The notes under the pieces are model-generated. The model saw nothing but the letters and a program-made list of their open reading frames with translations, searched no databases and was not told where the DNA came from. From positions 1,116,001-1,180,000 of the forward strand of contig NC_091052.1 of the NCBI RefSeq assembly GCF_963966145.1: a stretch of DNA of 64,000 bases, read 5' to 3'. Position numbers and translations under genes: made by a program. Below are positions 1 through 12,161 of this stretch, in pieces. Source of the DNA: Tenebrio molitor. Its lineage: Eukaryota; Arthropoda; Insecta; Coleoptera; Tenebrionidae. Within the stretch, counting starts at the first letter, position 1. Every line of letters starts with the position of its first letter.

Positions 1-2177
1 CGCTGTTAACAGAGCTATATTGAAAATAGGATCAGAGAAGCGTTTCCTTCTCAAAATTCACAATTTTTGGGAATCACAAACATGTTATTTTATTTGTAAA
101 TTCGGAAATTTAATTATGAGAGGATGTAAATTCATATGAGCATGAAAGAATATCGGTTTTTGTATTTAATCTTATGAGGCGCTGTGAGAAACCAAGCTGG
201 AGAGTTATCGCATCGCTGAAGCACCCCTAAAACGACCCGACTTAACACTAAACTGAAAATATTTCAAAATTAATGCGATCCTCTCGACCGTTGTAATCTC
301 GAACCCTAACTAAAAGGTCTGCTTTTAACGTGACCTGAAAAATTCTAATCAATGCACTCCCATTTAACAATCACATTAGATTTTTAATCAGTCATAAAAC
401 GGCTGCCGCAGTAAAAATCTCCGAGTTTATTCGAACAAATCTTGGAATTACTTTCAGAATTAAATTAAAAGACGCTGTACGCGACTCGGAACATATGGCA
501 GTAGATGTTAATAAAGCAGCAGAAAGGGTGTTGCTGCATTAGCCAAATTAGCGGTGGGGCATTGCGTATGTGACACTAATTAAATTAAAGAAGCCGGCGT
601 AGATCGTAATTTTGAAAAACGGCACAACGCGTCCAACTTTAATTAGAATATTTGTGAGTGAATAAAAATGATGGCACATACACAAAATGCAAGCGGGACC
701 ACCTGTTACCCACATCAATACCGTCAATTGTTTGTAAAACAACGATAAAACGAGAAACTTACAGATGCCGGTAATAAATACGTCCACAATATGTTCCTCG
801 ACCACTACTACCAATCCTCTACCGATTATACAAACAGCGTATATTCCATGGAGCTTTCGGTGAAGCTTTCAGCGAGCGAGCTTTAGTGACACTGGCGCGT
901 CAGTTTACAGTGGCCCTTCAGCATTCGCTGCTTAGCAACAGAACCACGCCCACTAAGAGATCCAGCTGGAATAAAAGCACACTTCGGCAGGTACTACAGA
1001 GCTCCTGCTGCTGGAAGCTGGGTTTCCAAAGGTTAAGCTCAGGTCGAAGACTACCTACTACAAACAAATAAGATCCAGTTTTGGTTTTCCCTCCTTATAA
1101 AGTCGCAACGTAATTTAAATAAGATATGACTGGAACAGTGATCATGTCAAATTCATGCTTATGTCCCGGGGGAGAGCTGGCGGGAAATAATATCTCCTTT
1201 CATGACGGGGGCTGAAATGTGTCATATAATCCCATTCAAAGAAACGCCATAATATGGCGCTAAAGATTTTTTTTATGAAATTGTATACTGGAAGCTGGAA
1301 TTGTTCCAGAAGGTTGCTGATATTTTTTTAATTAAATTCGGGAATTTGACTTTAGAGAAAGTGAGTGGGAAAGCTTTCACTACCCTTGGAGTTCAAGTAC
1401 CTCTCGAATTTAAATTTCACGCCAAGATTTACTTGATATATTTGTTTTGTTTGAGGACTGCATTCACGTCAGCTAGAATTATGACGTAATCACAAACAAT
1501 GTCTGCTACGATTAATCATTCGAACACTCAGACAAGAATGACAAGAACTAACTTCATTAAGCTTTTATGCAAACTCTCATTGCGTCAATTGAGAGACAGT
1601 TAAATGTCGAGTTAGAGGCTTTAGTCAAGTTAAGCTCGTCAATAAATTGTCATTTGGTAAAAAAAAAGAATTCTGTGTTTCTTTAGACAGGGGTCTGTAA
1701 AATTTAATCATGTACTGCCTTTCTAAAAATAAATCAAATAAGTACATGAAGGAGGAAGAGTTATTAAAATTTTTGGACCGCGATAATTATGAAGTACGTG
1801 GAAAATCAGACTCCATCTCGTATGCTGACTAGCCTTTACGCTTGCATGAGCAAAAAGATGAATTATTTTTTAAACTGTTTTTAAAATTAAGGGATGAATC
1901 GAAACACGACGCAGACAAGCGTCAAGCATAAAGTGATTGAACACACTAAATTGCATCATCAAGTAAATTTCAAATTTGAAGTGGATAAAAAAATGTTACG
2001 AAAGAATTTTTTGCCCTCCTTAACTTTAATTGACATGCTTACATATTTTGAACAGCTACGGTATCTGGATTTTTACGCACTAGGCAAACTCTCTGTCACT
2101 TTACCGCACGGAGTGTGTAAACTCACACGAAAATTTTAAGCTTTCGCGGACCTCCAAAAAGATTAATACATTACTAA
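1..2177. other. Gene-free AT-rich DNA
   Basis: No reading frame here has family motifs, plausible splice structure or codon bias that I can recognise. Open frames are at most about 80 codons. It could be intergenic DNA or part of a large intron of a gene lying outside the window. Confidence 0.5.
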
Positions 2178-2279
2178 TGCGGTAGGCATTTTACATCCCT
2201 TGGTTTTTCTTAAAACACTCCCGCTTCGCCGTCGTGTTTCAAACTAAAAACCTCGCGCTGTAAAATGTAGCCTACCGCA
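2178..2279. repeat. Short palindromic MITE-like repeat
   Basis: The ends TGCGGTAGGC and GCCTACCGCA are perfect inverted complements. The interior continues as an imperfect inverted repeat (TTACAT/ATGTA-type and TTTT..AAAA blocks, with AACAC and GTGTT arms around a GC-rich loop). About 102 bp in all, consistent with a small fold-back element; no coding capacity. Confidence 0.6.
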
Positions 2280-4601
2280 CACGTAATAATACTATACTGT
2301 TTGCAATTCGAATTTTATTATAAACAGACAACTTCTCATTCTTAGTCTGTCTCGAAACTGAGTTTGTCTATTGAAAACCGCTTCCAAAATCCATTTATAA
2401 GAGAAGTGAACGGAGATAAACGTACTTAATTCACTCATTCCTAGTCAGGTAATTTAATCATTCAATTTAAATGTGTTTTGAGGTTTGCCTCACCCTGACG
2501 CTTTCAGAAAATTCAATTAAAAGTGAAATTAAGCTAAAGGATGTTGAACAATTAAACTCGGAGGTCTCACATTGGGGAAAAAACTGGAAAACGTGACTGT
2601 TTTTAAACAAGAATCTGTGGTTGTCTCCGCGAGGAGCTAATTGGTTCTAATCCTGTTCAGTTAATTCGATTAACAAACATATTATGAGACGTTTCGTTCA
2701 GGTTATGGCGCCAAACTGATGTCACAATCTCCGTTTAAGGTTTGATATCAACGGCTCCAGGATTTGCCACTTTAATCCGTCTGGATCCTACGTGGGCTTT
2801 AATATTACGACACCCTTAGCTTATAAGTTGGTAATTTCCGTTAAAGGTTAAAAAGCGGAAAGTGCAAACAATTTCTATCCATATTTTTTACAAAAACCTT
2901 TTGATTTTACATTTTATTGCACAAATCGAATCGATTCACTGATCACACTTCTGAAGGTACATATTTCATAATACATACTTAGTAGATGCTAAAAGAGGAA
3001 CAATTGTGGTTTTTGCAACATGTGTGTAAAGCAGCACTTTTTTATACAATCAATCACACACGAGACGCAATCGAGTTTTTTCACTCGGCAGCAATTTCCA
3101 GCAAAAGATATACTTATTTTTCTTTTAATTCTTAGAGTTTTCAGTTGTAAATATTTTTTATGCAACGGGTGCTGTTGTGAATAAATTAAATCATAGTTCA
3201 ATCGATGTTTACAAATCATCCAAGACGTCAATAAATAGTGCCCTGGACTGAGTTTTTTTGTGGCGGTGAAAGTGAAAGCCGCAAACAACTTTCTCAAATA
3301 AATAATTTTTTTCCGGTGGCGGCACAATGCTTTCCGACGATTTGAATATTATTTAATTGGAAAAATATCGAGATAAAACCATTTCGATAAATTAGCAGTA
3401 GGTACCTGTCATTGGCAGCAATCGAAGGGCCATTATCTCAGCAATTCGGTTCATCTGAGTTGCGGCCAACCCTCTCATCGACGACCGGCTGATATTGATT
3501 GAATTTATGTAAAGTGGTGAGGAGGAAAGAGTGCTTGTGATTGCACATAATGGTGCGTCAGCTCCTTTATTCTGTCTTGTCCATGCATCGTCTTGGGAAC
3601 ATCTTACTCAGCTTTTCCGATATCGCAGCCCCTTTTAACTAATTATTCTCATTAAAAGTGTCTCCTGTTGAATTTTAACGGCCCACGTTTCGCCATGAAA
3701 AATGTCGGCAAAAAAATTAACCAGTTTTTAAATAATACAATATGTACATAATTTTCGGAGAATGGCGAAATTTTAACGAAATCAATTAGGAAGTTTTAAG
3801 GCTCAGTTAGGGATTTAGCAGAAACAAGGCTAATTAAGCCCAATCTCGTTGCATAGTTAAGGCTGGTTTTAATGACCCGAAGGTTTAATGCGACAATATT
3901 GCGATTTAATGAAATTAACACATTCCCAAATTAATTGCAAATTATTAAATTAATAAATTTGAAACGAATTTTTGCAACAATAAATCCTAGAGTGATTTTG
4001 TTTCAAAAACAATAAACAAGAACCAGATCCAGCGAGTTGAATCCAAAGAAAAATAAATCCACGCTCGATGCTTCCGTCTTAATTAATTAATTAGACTTCC
4101 ACTCCGTCCGGATTAAAATCTTCGCTTAAGTAATTTGTAATTTTATAAAAAGAGTATTTCAATGATTCGTGTTGTTCGTCCGTGTTTGCGGCTTTTTTTA
4201 ACGTAACAATGGTCAGATTTTATCAGGGGAAAGGATAATCTCGAACATTTCAGCCAGCTTCACATTGGTCCTGTCCGCTTTTTTACAAGATAATTCCACA
4301 ATTGGTATTTACAAAGCAACTTCGACGAAAAAAAGTATTGTAACTCCTCGTCTAAAGTTTATCTCTCTCTGTGTGTGTACAAACCTGAAACCAGATAAAA
4401 AATATCTAATTTAGGAGATCGTGATGTGAATTTTTCACATTTATTATCCTTTGTACTTAATTTATGATGTTTTTTAATTAAAATCCAAAAATGCCAACTA
4501 TCAGTGTCACAGTTGTTCCGTGCGACACTTCTGACTCCATATATTTTGCTTGTCCTCGGTGGCCATAATTCACGGCAAACTTAATTGTCCTTGTAGGGAA
4601 C
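2280..4601. other. Gene-free AT-rich DNA
   Basis: Nothing supportable as a gene. The 112-codon minus-strand frame at 2989-3327 is low-complexity and matches no family I know. A TTAATTAATTAATTAG run near 4080 is a potential homeodomain-type site, but chance is a fair explanation in DNA this AT-rich. Confidence 0.45.
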
Positions 4602-6062
4602 TACAGGGTCTCTATAAATGATTGTCTGGTCAAGCCAGCCTTGGAAAAAAATTTTACTGTTCCGCTTTTTTGAAACCGATGCCAAATTCTAGTTCGTTTT
4701 CACGGTCACTTCTGACATTAGTGAATGACGTTTCGTTTGCGCTTGTCAGTCGAGTTTTGGTTATATTCGTTTTATCGCTGTTAATCACAGTTAATATACA
4801 CCAAAAATCAGTATTTTTCAATAAAAATTGCAAGTACGTCCGTTTTTAGAGGTAAATGCACTGGCAAAATTTGTGAGGTTATGCTTTAATGTTTTATTTT
4901 AGCTTTATTTTCTTTACAATGGTTTATTCTGTTGAACAGAACATGTTCACTGTTGTTTTTTACTTTCGAAATGGAAGGTTTAGTAATGGGGAATAATTAT
5001 CTGTTTGTAAAAATGAATTCCATCAAAATATCTGAACAACATTGTGAACAGATTTTTAACAATCAGAACAATTAGCAAGGGTAAATCATTAGGATGAGCA
5101 CCAGTATCTGATGAAATACTCGAGGATTTGAAAGAAATGGTGGAAAAGACTCTACAGATATCCATAGCCTGTTTATCTCAACAATCTGGTGTACCACGAT
5201 GCACTTGTCACAAAATCATTAAAAATAGGCTACAACTGCATCTTTATAAAATTAGTGTTGTACAAGAACTCCAACCTGCAGATTATCAAAGTTGTGTTTA
5301 ATAATGTATTCAGTTTGAAAATCACCTCAATTTCATAATTTGGAGTGCTGAGAATCCACACCAATTTGTAGAGACTCCTTTACATGTTTTGAAAATTGGT
5401 GTGTGGAACTGTGGATAGCAGTGTTGCTGTACCCTTAACTAAGAAATGCTGCAAAATATTTTTGAAAATAAATGAAGAATTGTCAAGTGTTTAGAAGTTA
5501 ATGGGGGACATTCTCAATCTATTTTATAAAAAAAATACCTATTTGTTATCGTTATTTAGTGTTGTTGAATACATTTGATTTTATTGAAAAACCTTAAGAC
5601 TTATTTGTTATGAAAAACACTGTTATTTATATTGGAAGAAAAAATGGGAGTCAATACCACATTCGACAATTCAGTCTAGGTCGTATTTACCACTAGCATA
5701 AAACAAGAAATGTGAAAGCACTAAAGCAGACAAAAAGGCAGTATCAAGTATTGTATTGTCGTATACGGGGACAAGGTGTTCTCAATATTTATCTGTTTGG
5801 GATTTGTTCTCATACCAATTCCTGTACAGTGTGTGGCGGTACGATGGGGGCAATAATTGTTCCCCTGTTGGTGTTGATATTAAATAGTAAATACATCAAT
5901 GTTAGCAAGAGTAAAGCACAGTTGAAACTTGTCTCTGGTTAGAAGCCAACAACCTAACCTGAAAATGTGACATTCATTATTTGCCGAACAAAGCGGCACA
6001 TTCAAAATTTGACAAGTTTCCATGGCTGGCTGGACCCGACAATCATTTATAGAGACCCTGTA
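4602..6062 (+). mobile_element. Decayed Tc1/mariner-type transposon
   Basis: The two ends are long inverted repeats. TACAGGGTCTCTATAAATG on the left is mirrored at the right end, and similarity continues about 70 bp inward (CCAGCC, then TTCCGCTTT versus CGCTTTGTTCG). The 1.46 kb interior holds a rotten transposase on the + strand (see 5098-5480). Related ends occur at 33541-33620 and 63938-64000, so this family is repeated in the genome. The terminal TA fits the TA target preference of Tc1/mariner elements. Confidence 0.75.
5098..5480 (+). pseudogene. Tc1/mariner-like transposase remnant
   Basis: From 5098 to about 5301 the + strand reads a helix-turn-helix-like N-terminal part: SDEILEDLKEMVEKT, then SIACLSQQSGVPRCTCHKI, then LHLYKISVVQELQPADY. 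Stop codons and a frameshift follow, then a catalytic-core fragment with the ENPHQFVETPLH..KIGVWNC pattern typical of insect mariner transposases (about 5340-5420). Both the DNA-binding start and the middle of the core are recognisable, but internal deletion, stops and frameshift make it non-functional. It lies inside the inverted-repeat element 4602-6062. Confidence 0.7.
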
Positions 6063-7493
6063 GATAATGTTACAAGACTCTGGCGTGTGACCAAACATGT
6101 GTCACTTGCAGTCCGAAGTGTCACATGACCCTTTTCACGTCAAAACTCAATTTCAACTCGAATTTAAATTTCAGTTGAATTTTTATTAAAGTTAATCCCG
6201 ACAGGACAAAAACCAAATCGGCTTACTTTCATTACTGATTCTTGAATTTTTAAACGATTTTTCGATTTTTTAATAACCAGAGAGAATTTAAAGAGCCAGC
6301 CTTAATTAAACGTGTTACAACAAATTTAAGTTTCTAAAAAGGGTCCAGAATGTAGCGTATTTATCAACAATTTGTACAAAGACAGTAATTCTTAATTACC
6401 GTGACATTTTTTATGACCCAGGGGAATGCGCAACTGGGTTGGATCCATAAAAATTAAACATTGCAGTGAAAGCAATTATTTAACTTGTAAATGCAGTTTT
6501 TTGGAAGCTTATTTAAAAAAAGTTCGCGATCGTGTTTACTTTTAGCATAATGGAGAGCTTCAAAAAACATCTAAATTACGTGACTTTAATTTGAATTTTA
6601 CTTTTATGGAAGATAATTTCATAACTGGTCCTCCGTTTACATCTTCCATCAGCTTAAAGTGTTATTGATTTGCACAATGTATAAAAATAGGATAAAAGTA
6701 ATGAAATGAGTAAGGTTGGAAGCTGAAAATCGATGAACCCTTTTCAGTCGTTTCCTGAAACGCTCGTCAACCGCGAAAGTTTTTATGGAAAATTGCGAAG
6801 AGGACAGACCGTGCAGCAACTCCAGACAAATATTACTGATTGATTTCTTTTATTTTTAGGTTGCAAACTTCCAGGGAATTTGCCCAATCTATAGTCGATG
6901 AAAATTATATATTTTTCATAACATAAACTGTCGAAAACAAAGTCTGCCTGAAGGTCCACTTTCTCTGCCCGTATTCTCCATTAAAATCTAAATAAATTAT
7001 TTGATATTTGCAAACGATTTCTTTCCGTTTTCTGAATATTTTTCTGGGGAAATGTGTGCGGACGTGGCGTAAGATAATTAAATTTTTTGCTCGCTACAAG
7101 TCGAGGTTTCATAAAATATACATGGTTCAGTTCAGTTTACAGAATTGCGTGTCGTAAATAGAAACAACCAAGAAAAAGAAGAAATATGATAATTAACTCA
7201 GTCAATCTCGAGGTCTTTCAACAAACTTGCCACATCCGCCTCAGAAAATATTATGATGAAGTCTCGTTAACACCCCACTACCACCTCTTAGAAAATATTT
7301 TCAGAAAGGTTTTAAAAAGTTTACCAACGATCTCGATGAAAAAAAAAAGGAAAACTTTTTACACAAACAAAAACACTAATATGTATAAACAAAGTCTTGT
7401 AACTGCTGTTCAGGAGATGTGAACATAAATATCGACAAAGAAAATGTATTGTATAAATAAGAAAACTCACAAGCTTGAATTATACCCTAATAA
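6063..7493. other. Gene-free DNA
   Basis: No supportable coding sequence or RNA gene. A 78-codon frame at 7186-7422 has no recognisable motif. Confidence 0.45.
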
Positions 7494-7816
7494 CGGGCCT
7501 TCAAATAAATTTATATTTAGAGCAACCTGTGGAAATTCAATTGTTTGCAACATTTTTCCAGCGTAGAAAATGACACAAGAAACGTCTGACATTTTAACGA
7601 AATAAAATTAGGTTAGAAAATATTTTTAATTTTTGTAGTGCATTCTCCCTATTCCCCCTCCACGGAATAGGACAATATGAAATTGGGAAAAAGCTTACTA
7701 TGTAACCTGTGTAACCCCGGAGAATAATTGGTTACCTACAAAAATTACTTTACACTGTTAACAGAATTAGAATGTCGCCTACACCTACTCCAAATATATA
7801 TTTATTTGAAGGCCCG
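7494..7816. repeat. MITE with about 30 bp terminal inverted repeats
   Basis: The left end CGGGCCTTCAAATAAATTT is mirrored by AAATAAT-free TTTATTTGAAGGCCCG at the right end. About 30 bp match with few mismatches and flank a 320 bp non-coding interior. No transposase is present, so this is a non-autonomous DNA element; superfamily not assignable. Confidence 0.7.
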
Positions 7817-10134
7817 ATAGTTACAATTTATTTTAAAAAGTACTAAAATCTTTTTTTAGAAAGTTGAAGACACCGTTTTAAACACTTTCTTAAAATAATT
7901 ACTATTGAATAATCATTGGTAATTTTTAAGCAGTTGTAGAAAATCTTGTTGCCTCTAAAATATTGCTATAAGATATGCAATTTATTTAACAGACAAATGC
8001 AGTGGGTCCGTTGCATATACAAGAACTGATATTACTTTCAGATGAGCTGTTATAATGATGTGGTGATTTCTGAAACCGCACTGAATAATAAAGGAAACAT
8101 AAAATTCTTACCATGACACATGTTTCGGTTTCCTTTTATTATCACTGCATTATTTCTTCACCTTCAAGCACTTTGTCTAGTGATTAAGAATTGCAAGAAA
8201 AATATTTAGACTTGGACTAAAGACTAACATTATTCAAAGACTTTGATGGATAGCAAGAACAAAAACAAACATAGTAGTTTTTCCATTCATTTCTAAGAAT
8301 GTGGTACAATTTTGTGTCGACGGTTCAGCTCCGAGGTTTTGTAATGGGTGATAAGAAAAATCTAAAAGATATTCAAGACATAAATCACACAGAATACAAA
8401 CGATATTCAAATGAGCTGGACCTTCTCGAATTCGAAAGCCGCCATCAGCTACTTTGCATTGCGAGCCAGCCCCAAGACACATGGTAATGTGCGTAGGGGA
8501 ATATTAATTACAACTAAATGCCAAAGGAGCAGATGTTCGGTTTAAATTATTTTAATGTTACACGATGAATTAGAGGTAGGGACAATTTTTCTCTTTTATT
8601 GAGCGTTATCTAATCACGACCACAATACTGCAAGAATTCCAAGAGATAAGACGGGACGCAGCAAATTTTAATAATTTAGTAGGAGGATCATGGAATTTAT
8701 ATCCAACCTTAGTGTTGTCTTGTCTCTACGTTTATGACTTATTTGTCGTTGTTTATGTTCCTGCGTCTAATAATTTATGTGTGTTTATGACGGACCCCTA
8801 GACAATGCGAAATTTATTTCGGTTTTAACCCGTCCCGTATTACAGCTTACGACAAAAACACCAATAATAGTAATCTTGCTATAGACACAAAGCTTAGTTA
8901 ATTAAATTAATTAATACGCACGCTCGAGGCTCTGCGAAACACTGTTCTGAACATAATTAATCTATTAAATTAATATCTCCCACACTAAATGCAGAAACAC
9001 ACGCTTTAATTAATTACCAATCATTGTTGCCTAATTCCCATCTGATGAGAGCTTAAAATTTCCGATTTCCCTCGAATTAATACATTTTACAAAATTCAAT
9101 AGTTGCTAAGCAGCAAAAAGAAGTAAAGGCTGCGTATCTCAAAATTACACTTAAGAGGCTCAATTTATGTTCAAAAAGAACCACAATATCTTAGTTACAC
9201 TGGAAATTCTACCTTCAAAATTAAATCTTAGAGATTTGTATAAAATACCTAATTTCTATTCTACTCAGTATGCTCAAATTAGTATTCAAAATGTTTCTTT
9301 TACAATTACGTTTGTGTAACGACAAATGGGTTTTACATAAGCGACATTGACAAATGGTGAAGAAGATCAATTTGTCATCACGACCTGATGGTCAGTTCTG
9401 TCGTCAAGTTTTACAGTGGGAATATTTTACCTTGTTTGTTATTAGATATTTCATAGTTGAAATTTTAAAATTTAGTTGTGCATAAATGTAGCAAACTTTT
9501 TTTAGTCGTATATGGATAAAACAGGGTGCCACGGAGTGTATGCAAATTTAGCAAAATAGTCGTTAGCTAAACGACTATCGTCATAGCACCCCCTATAGCA
9601 ACAAGAACAATAAATCTGCAAAGCGATGGCAATAAAAGCAAACCGCCCTAAACAGAAAGCCCTGCGTTGTTTAAAACACTTCGTCAAATTAATTGGGGCT
9701 CATCGACAACATGGCTGATAACTCGGAAAACAAATTGCGGTTTAAAGAGAAATAAAAATGGAAATACAATTTGTCGATTAAATTAGAGCCATTGTGTGAA
9801 AATGTTTGACGTCAATTGGGGTTACATGAATATTAATACGACTTAGCAATTCGTTACAAATTCAAATTTGGGCACACAAAGATGCCGGCCGCGCTGTGTT
9901 TGATTTATTCGGTTTTGTTGCTTCACTTCCGATGTTGGCCACCGTTCAATTTTTCACCAGCTTATTTGACGGTTTTAATTATTGAACAAATTCCAGCCAA
10001 TCAAAATTCACGATGCCTATAAACTTTGCTTTATATACTTCAGCAAACCTCAATAACCGGAGCCGGAATTTTCAGAAAAAAATACATTGTGAGAGTCATA
10101 AAAGTTTATTAAACTTACACAGGGTATGGAATAG
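7817..10134. other. Gene-free DNA, one homeodomain-site-rich stretch
   Basis: No supportable gene. A small imperfect inverted repeat around 8072-8150 pairs AATAATAAAGGAAAC with GTTTCCTTTTATTAT. At about 8880-9030 TAATTA/TTAATTAA motifs are unusually dense. The frames at 8234-8487 overlap on both strands and carry no known motif. Confidence 0.4.
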
Positions 10135-10478
10135 TACAGTTGCGGCCGTTGAAATCTCAGACAGGAAAGATTTAAACGTTCTGTATAAATTCCGAAATTT
10201 GATTAGCGTAAACAGGATTTTCATCAAGAATTATAAAGTCAGTGTCAGTATTTGACATATTAGGTCAGAATCGCGCGTAACTTTTGAAATGCCGCAATTA
10301 TCTGATTTGCAAAAATGTGTTTGACAGAGGGACGGTGTGAGTATAAGAGCCATTGCGAGAGAAATTAATGTGGATAATGTTTGAGTGACATTTTGAGAAA
10401 TGTCACTTTCAATACCATTTACAAAGCTAAAAGTTTGGCGTTGTCAAAGTGTCTGAGTTTTCAACGGCCGCAACTGTA
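10135..10478 (+). mobile_element. Short non-autonomous mariner-like element
   Basis: The ends TACAGTTGCGGCCGTTGAAA and its complement at 10459-10478 are inverted repeats of about 38 bp, including CTCAGACA/TGTCTGAG-like sequence. Inside, near 10290-10370, the + strand reads LSDLQKCV, a stop, then SIRAIAREINV. This resembles the N-terminal helix-turn-helix of mariner-type transposases. The rest of the transposase is missing, so it is an internally deleted element. Confidence 0.65.
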
Positions 10479-10679
10479 CATAACATATTTAACATTTCAT
10501 AAAGCTTGTTGTTGCAACACAAATAAAAAATTGTCGTAAAAATATAATTAAATTTGGATACGGTAGCAGGGTACATTTAATAATTATATTAGATAAGTAA
10601 GTTAAAAGAAAATATTTAGAGAGGATTGTTGATAATAAAATAATTTAACTTTATTTATAACAAAGCAACAAGTGATAAT

Positions 10680-10902
10680 GAGCTCGACAGAATTGAAAAT
10701 GCAACCCACAATACATTTCCAAAGTTAACGTGACTATTTTAAATATCGTATTATTTTAAAATGAAATTATGAATCCAGGATGGCTTTGCTTCCAATAACT
10801 TTATTTGTCACAACTGACATTTACGAAAAAGTTAAAATTTACGAAACTGCACAGTTACCTATGTTTATGTTTTTTGTGGGTTGCATTTTCAATTCGCTCG
10901 TG
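10680..10902. repeat. MITE-like inverted-repeat element
   Basis: GAATTGAAAATGCAACCCAC near the left end reappears in reverse complement at about 10874-10897, giving terminal inverted repeats of about 27 bp around 170 bp of non-coding DNA. Confidence 0.55.
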
Positions 10903-11688
10903 AAATCCCTGTAAAGTCTGTTTTTTTTATAATCAATTATCAAAGTGTTGTCAGGTTGGTATGAGCCACTGGTTATTTGATAGTAATTAGGTTGGCAACG
11001 TAAAATGTCAACTGTATGTCAGTCATTGTTCATTGATGTGAATTGATGTGAATTGTGAAGGCGCTTGCGCTAGTGAAGCCGCAATTACATTTAAATAAAA
11101 AGTTAAATGAGTTTCTGAAAGCAAGGATCTAACACAACGAGAAAAATTAGCTATGATTAGATTACGTGAATAAGTGCAGAGAGAAAAACCGACCATGCTA
11201 AATTGCAGTAAAGATGCACACATATTCGAGGTATTTTCTTTTATAATTTTAATATATGGGCCAATGGTGTTCGTCACTGAGAGGGACTGATTAGAGAGGA
11301 CTGGAAATAATTGATGGGAAATCTACCAATTGAGGACATTCTTTCAATAATAATTCAACTTTCCCCAGAATCATATGCGGAAGACGATTGGGGGTTAGAT
11401 TCTAAAGATAAACTGCTTATATTACCCATTAAATAAATTCCCATTTTCTTATACATGTTCAGTTGCACTTTTCAGTGTCATTATGGTCTTTATTTCTTGT
11501 CTTTTGGTATAAAATTTGGTTACACCTGAAACTTTTCTGACATATGAAAATTACTGACATAACCTCAAACCTGATCTAGAGAGATTTTACGATAGAGGTG
11601 TTCCGAAATGAAAGGTTTTAGGGTGATACAGCCTGTTCTTTGAAGGAATTTTGACACTGACAATTAATTTAAAAAAAAATGGACTATA
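10903..11688. other. Gene-free DNA
   Basis: No supportable gene. Around 11110-11160 the + strand reads LTQREKLAMIRLRE followed by a stop, which could be a scrap of a transposase, but the match is too short to call. Confidence 0.35.
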
Positions 11689-12161
11689 CAGGGTGTTTCT
11701 GAAATAAGTACATTAATTTTAACTGGTAATAGAACTCATCAAAAGGAACAACTTTTCTCTTTGCCATTTTGGCGAAAAACGTTGCGTAGTGGCTTAAAAA
11801 AATAGGAAAGATGTTCCTAAAACCGTTCATATCTCCAAAACTAAGCTACCTAAAAACGTGAAACAACCAGATTCTTACGAAGTGGATTTTTTGCTATACG
11901 GGTAGATTTATTTGAATTTCGATTTCGGCGTTAAAACACGTTTTCTGGATGAAAATGGACGTTTTTTTCATATTAGCGCTGATCTCAATTAGCCATTGCA
12001 GTATTTAGTGGCGTAGGGTTATTTTACTGAAAAATCTCTCCAATTTTTTTTTGGAATTAAACATCGTTTTTCGGCAAAATGGTAGATAGAAAAGTTGTTC
12101 CTTTTGACGAGTTCTATTACCAGTTAAAATTAATGTACCTACTTATTTCTGTTACACGCTG
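11689..12161. mobile_element. TA-flanked MITE, long terminal inverted repeats
   Basis: Starts CAGGGTGTTTCTGAAATAAG and ends with the near-complement. About 75 bp match inverted, including the block ATTTTAACTGGTAATAGAAC. TA flanks both ends. The ~320 bp interior is non-coding. The organisation is that of mariner-type MITEs. Confidence 0.75.

Noticed and set aside
2989..3327. 112-codon minus-strand frame
   Set aside because: Irregular composition, no recognisable domain, no splice partners or neighbouring promoter; expected by chance in DNA of this length.
8234..8487. Overlapping frames on both strands (82 and 62 codons)
   Set aside because: No motif and no supporting signals; both cannot be real and neither stands out.
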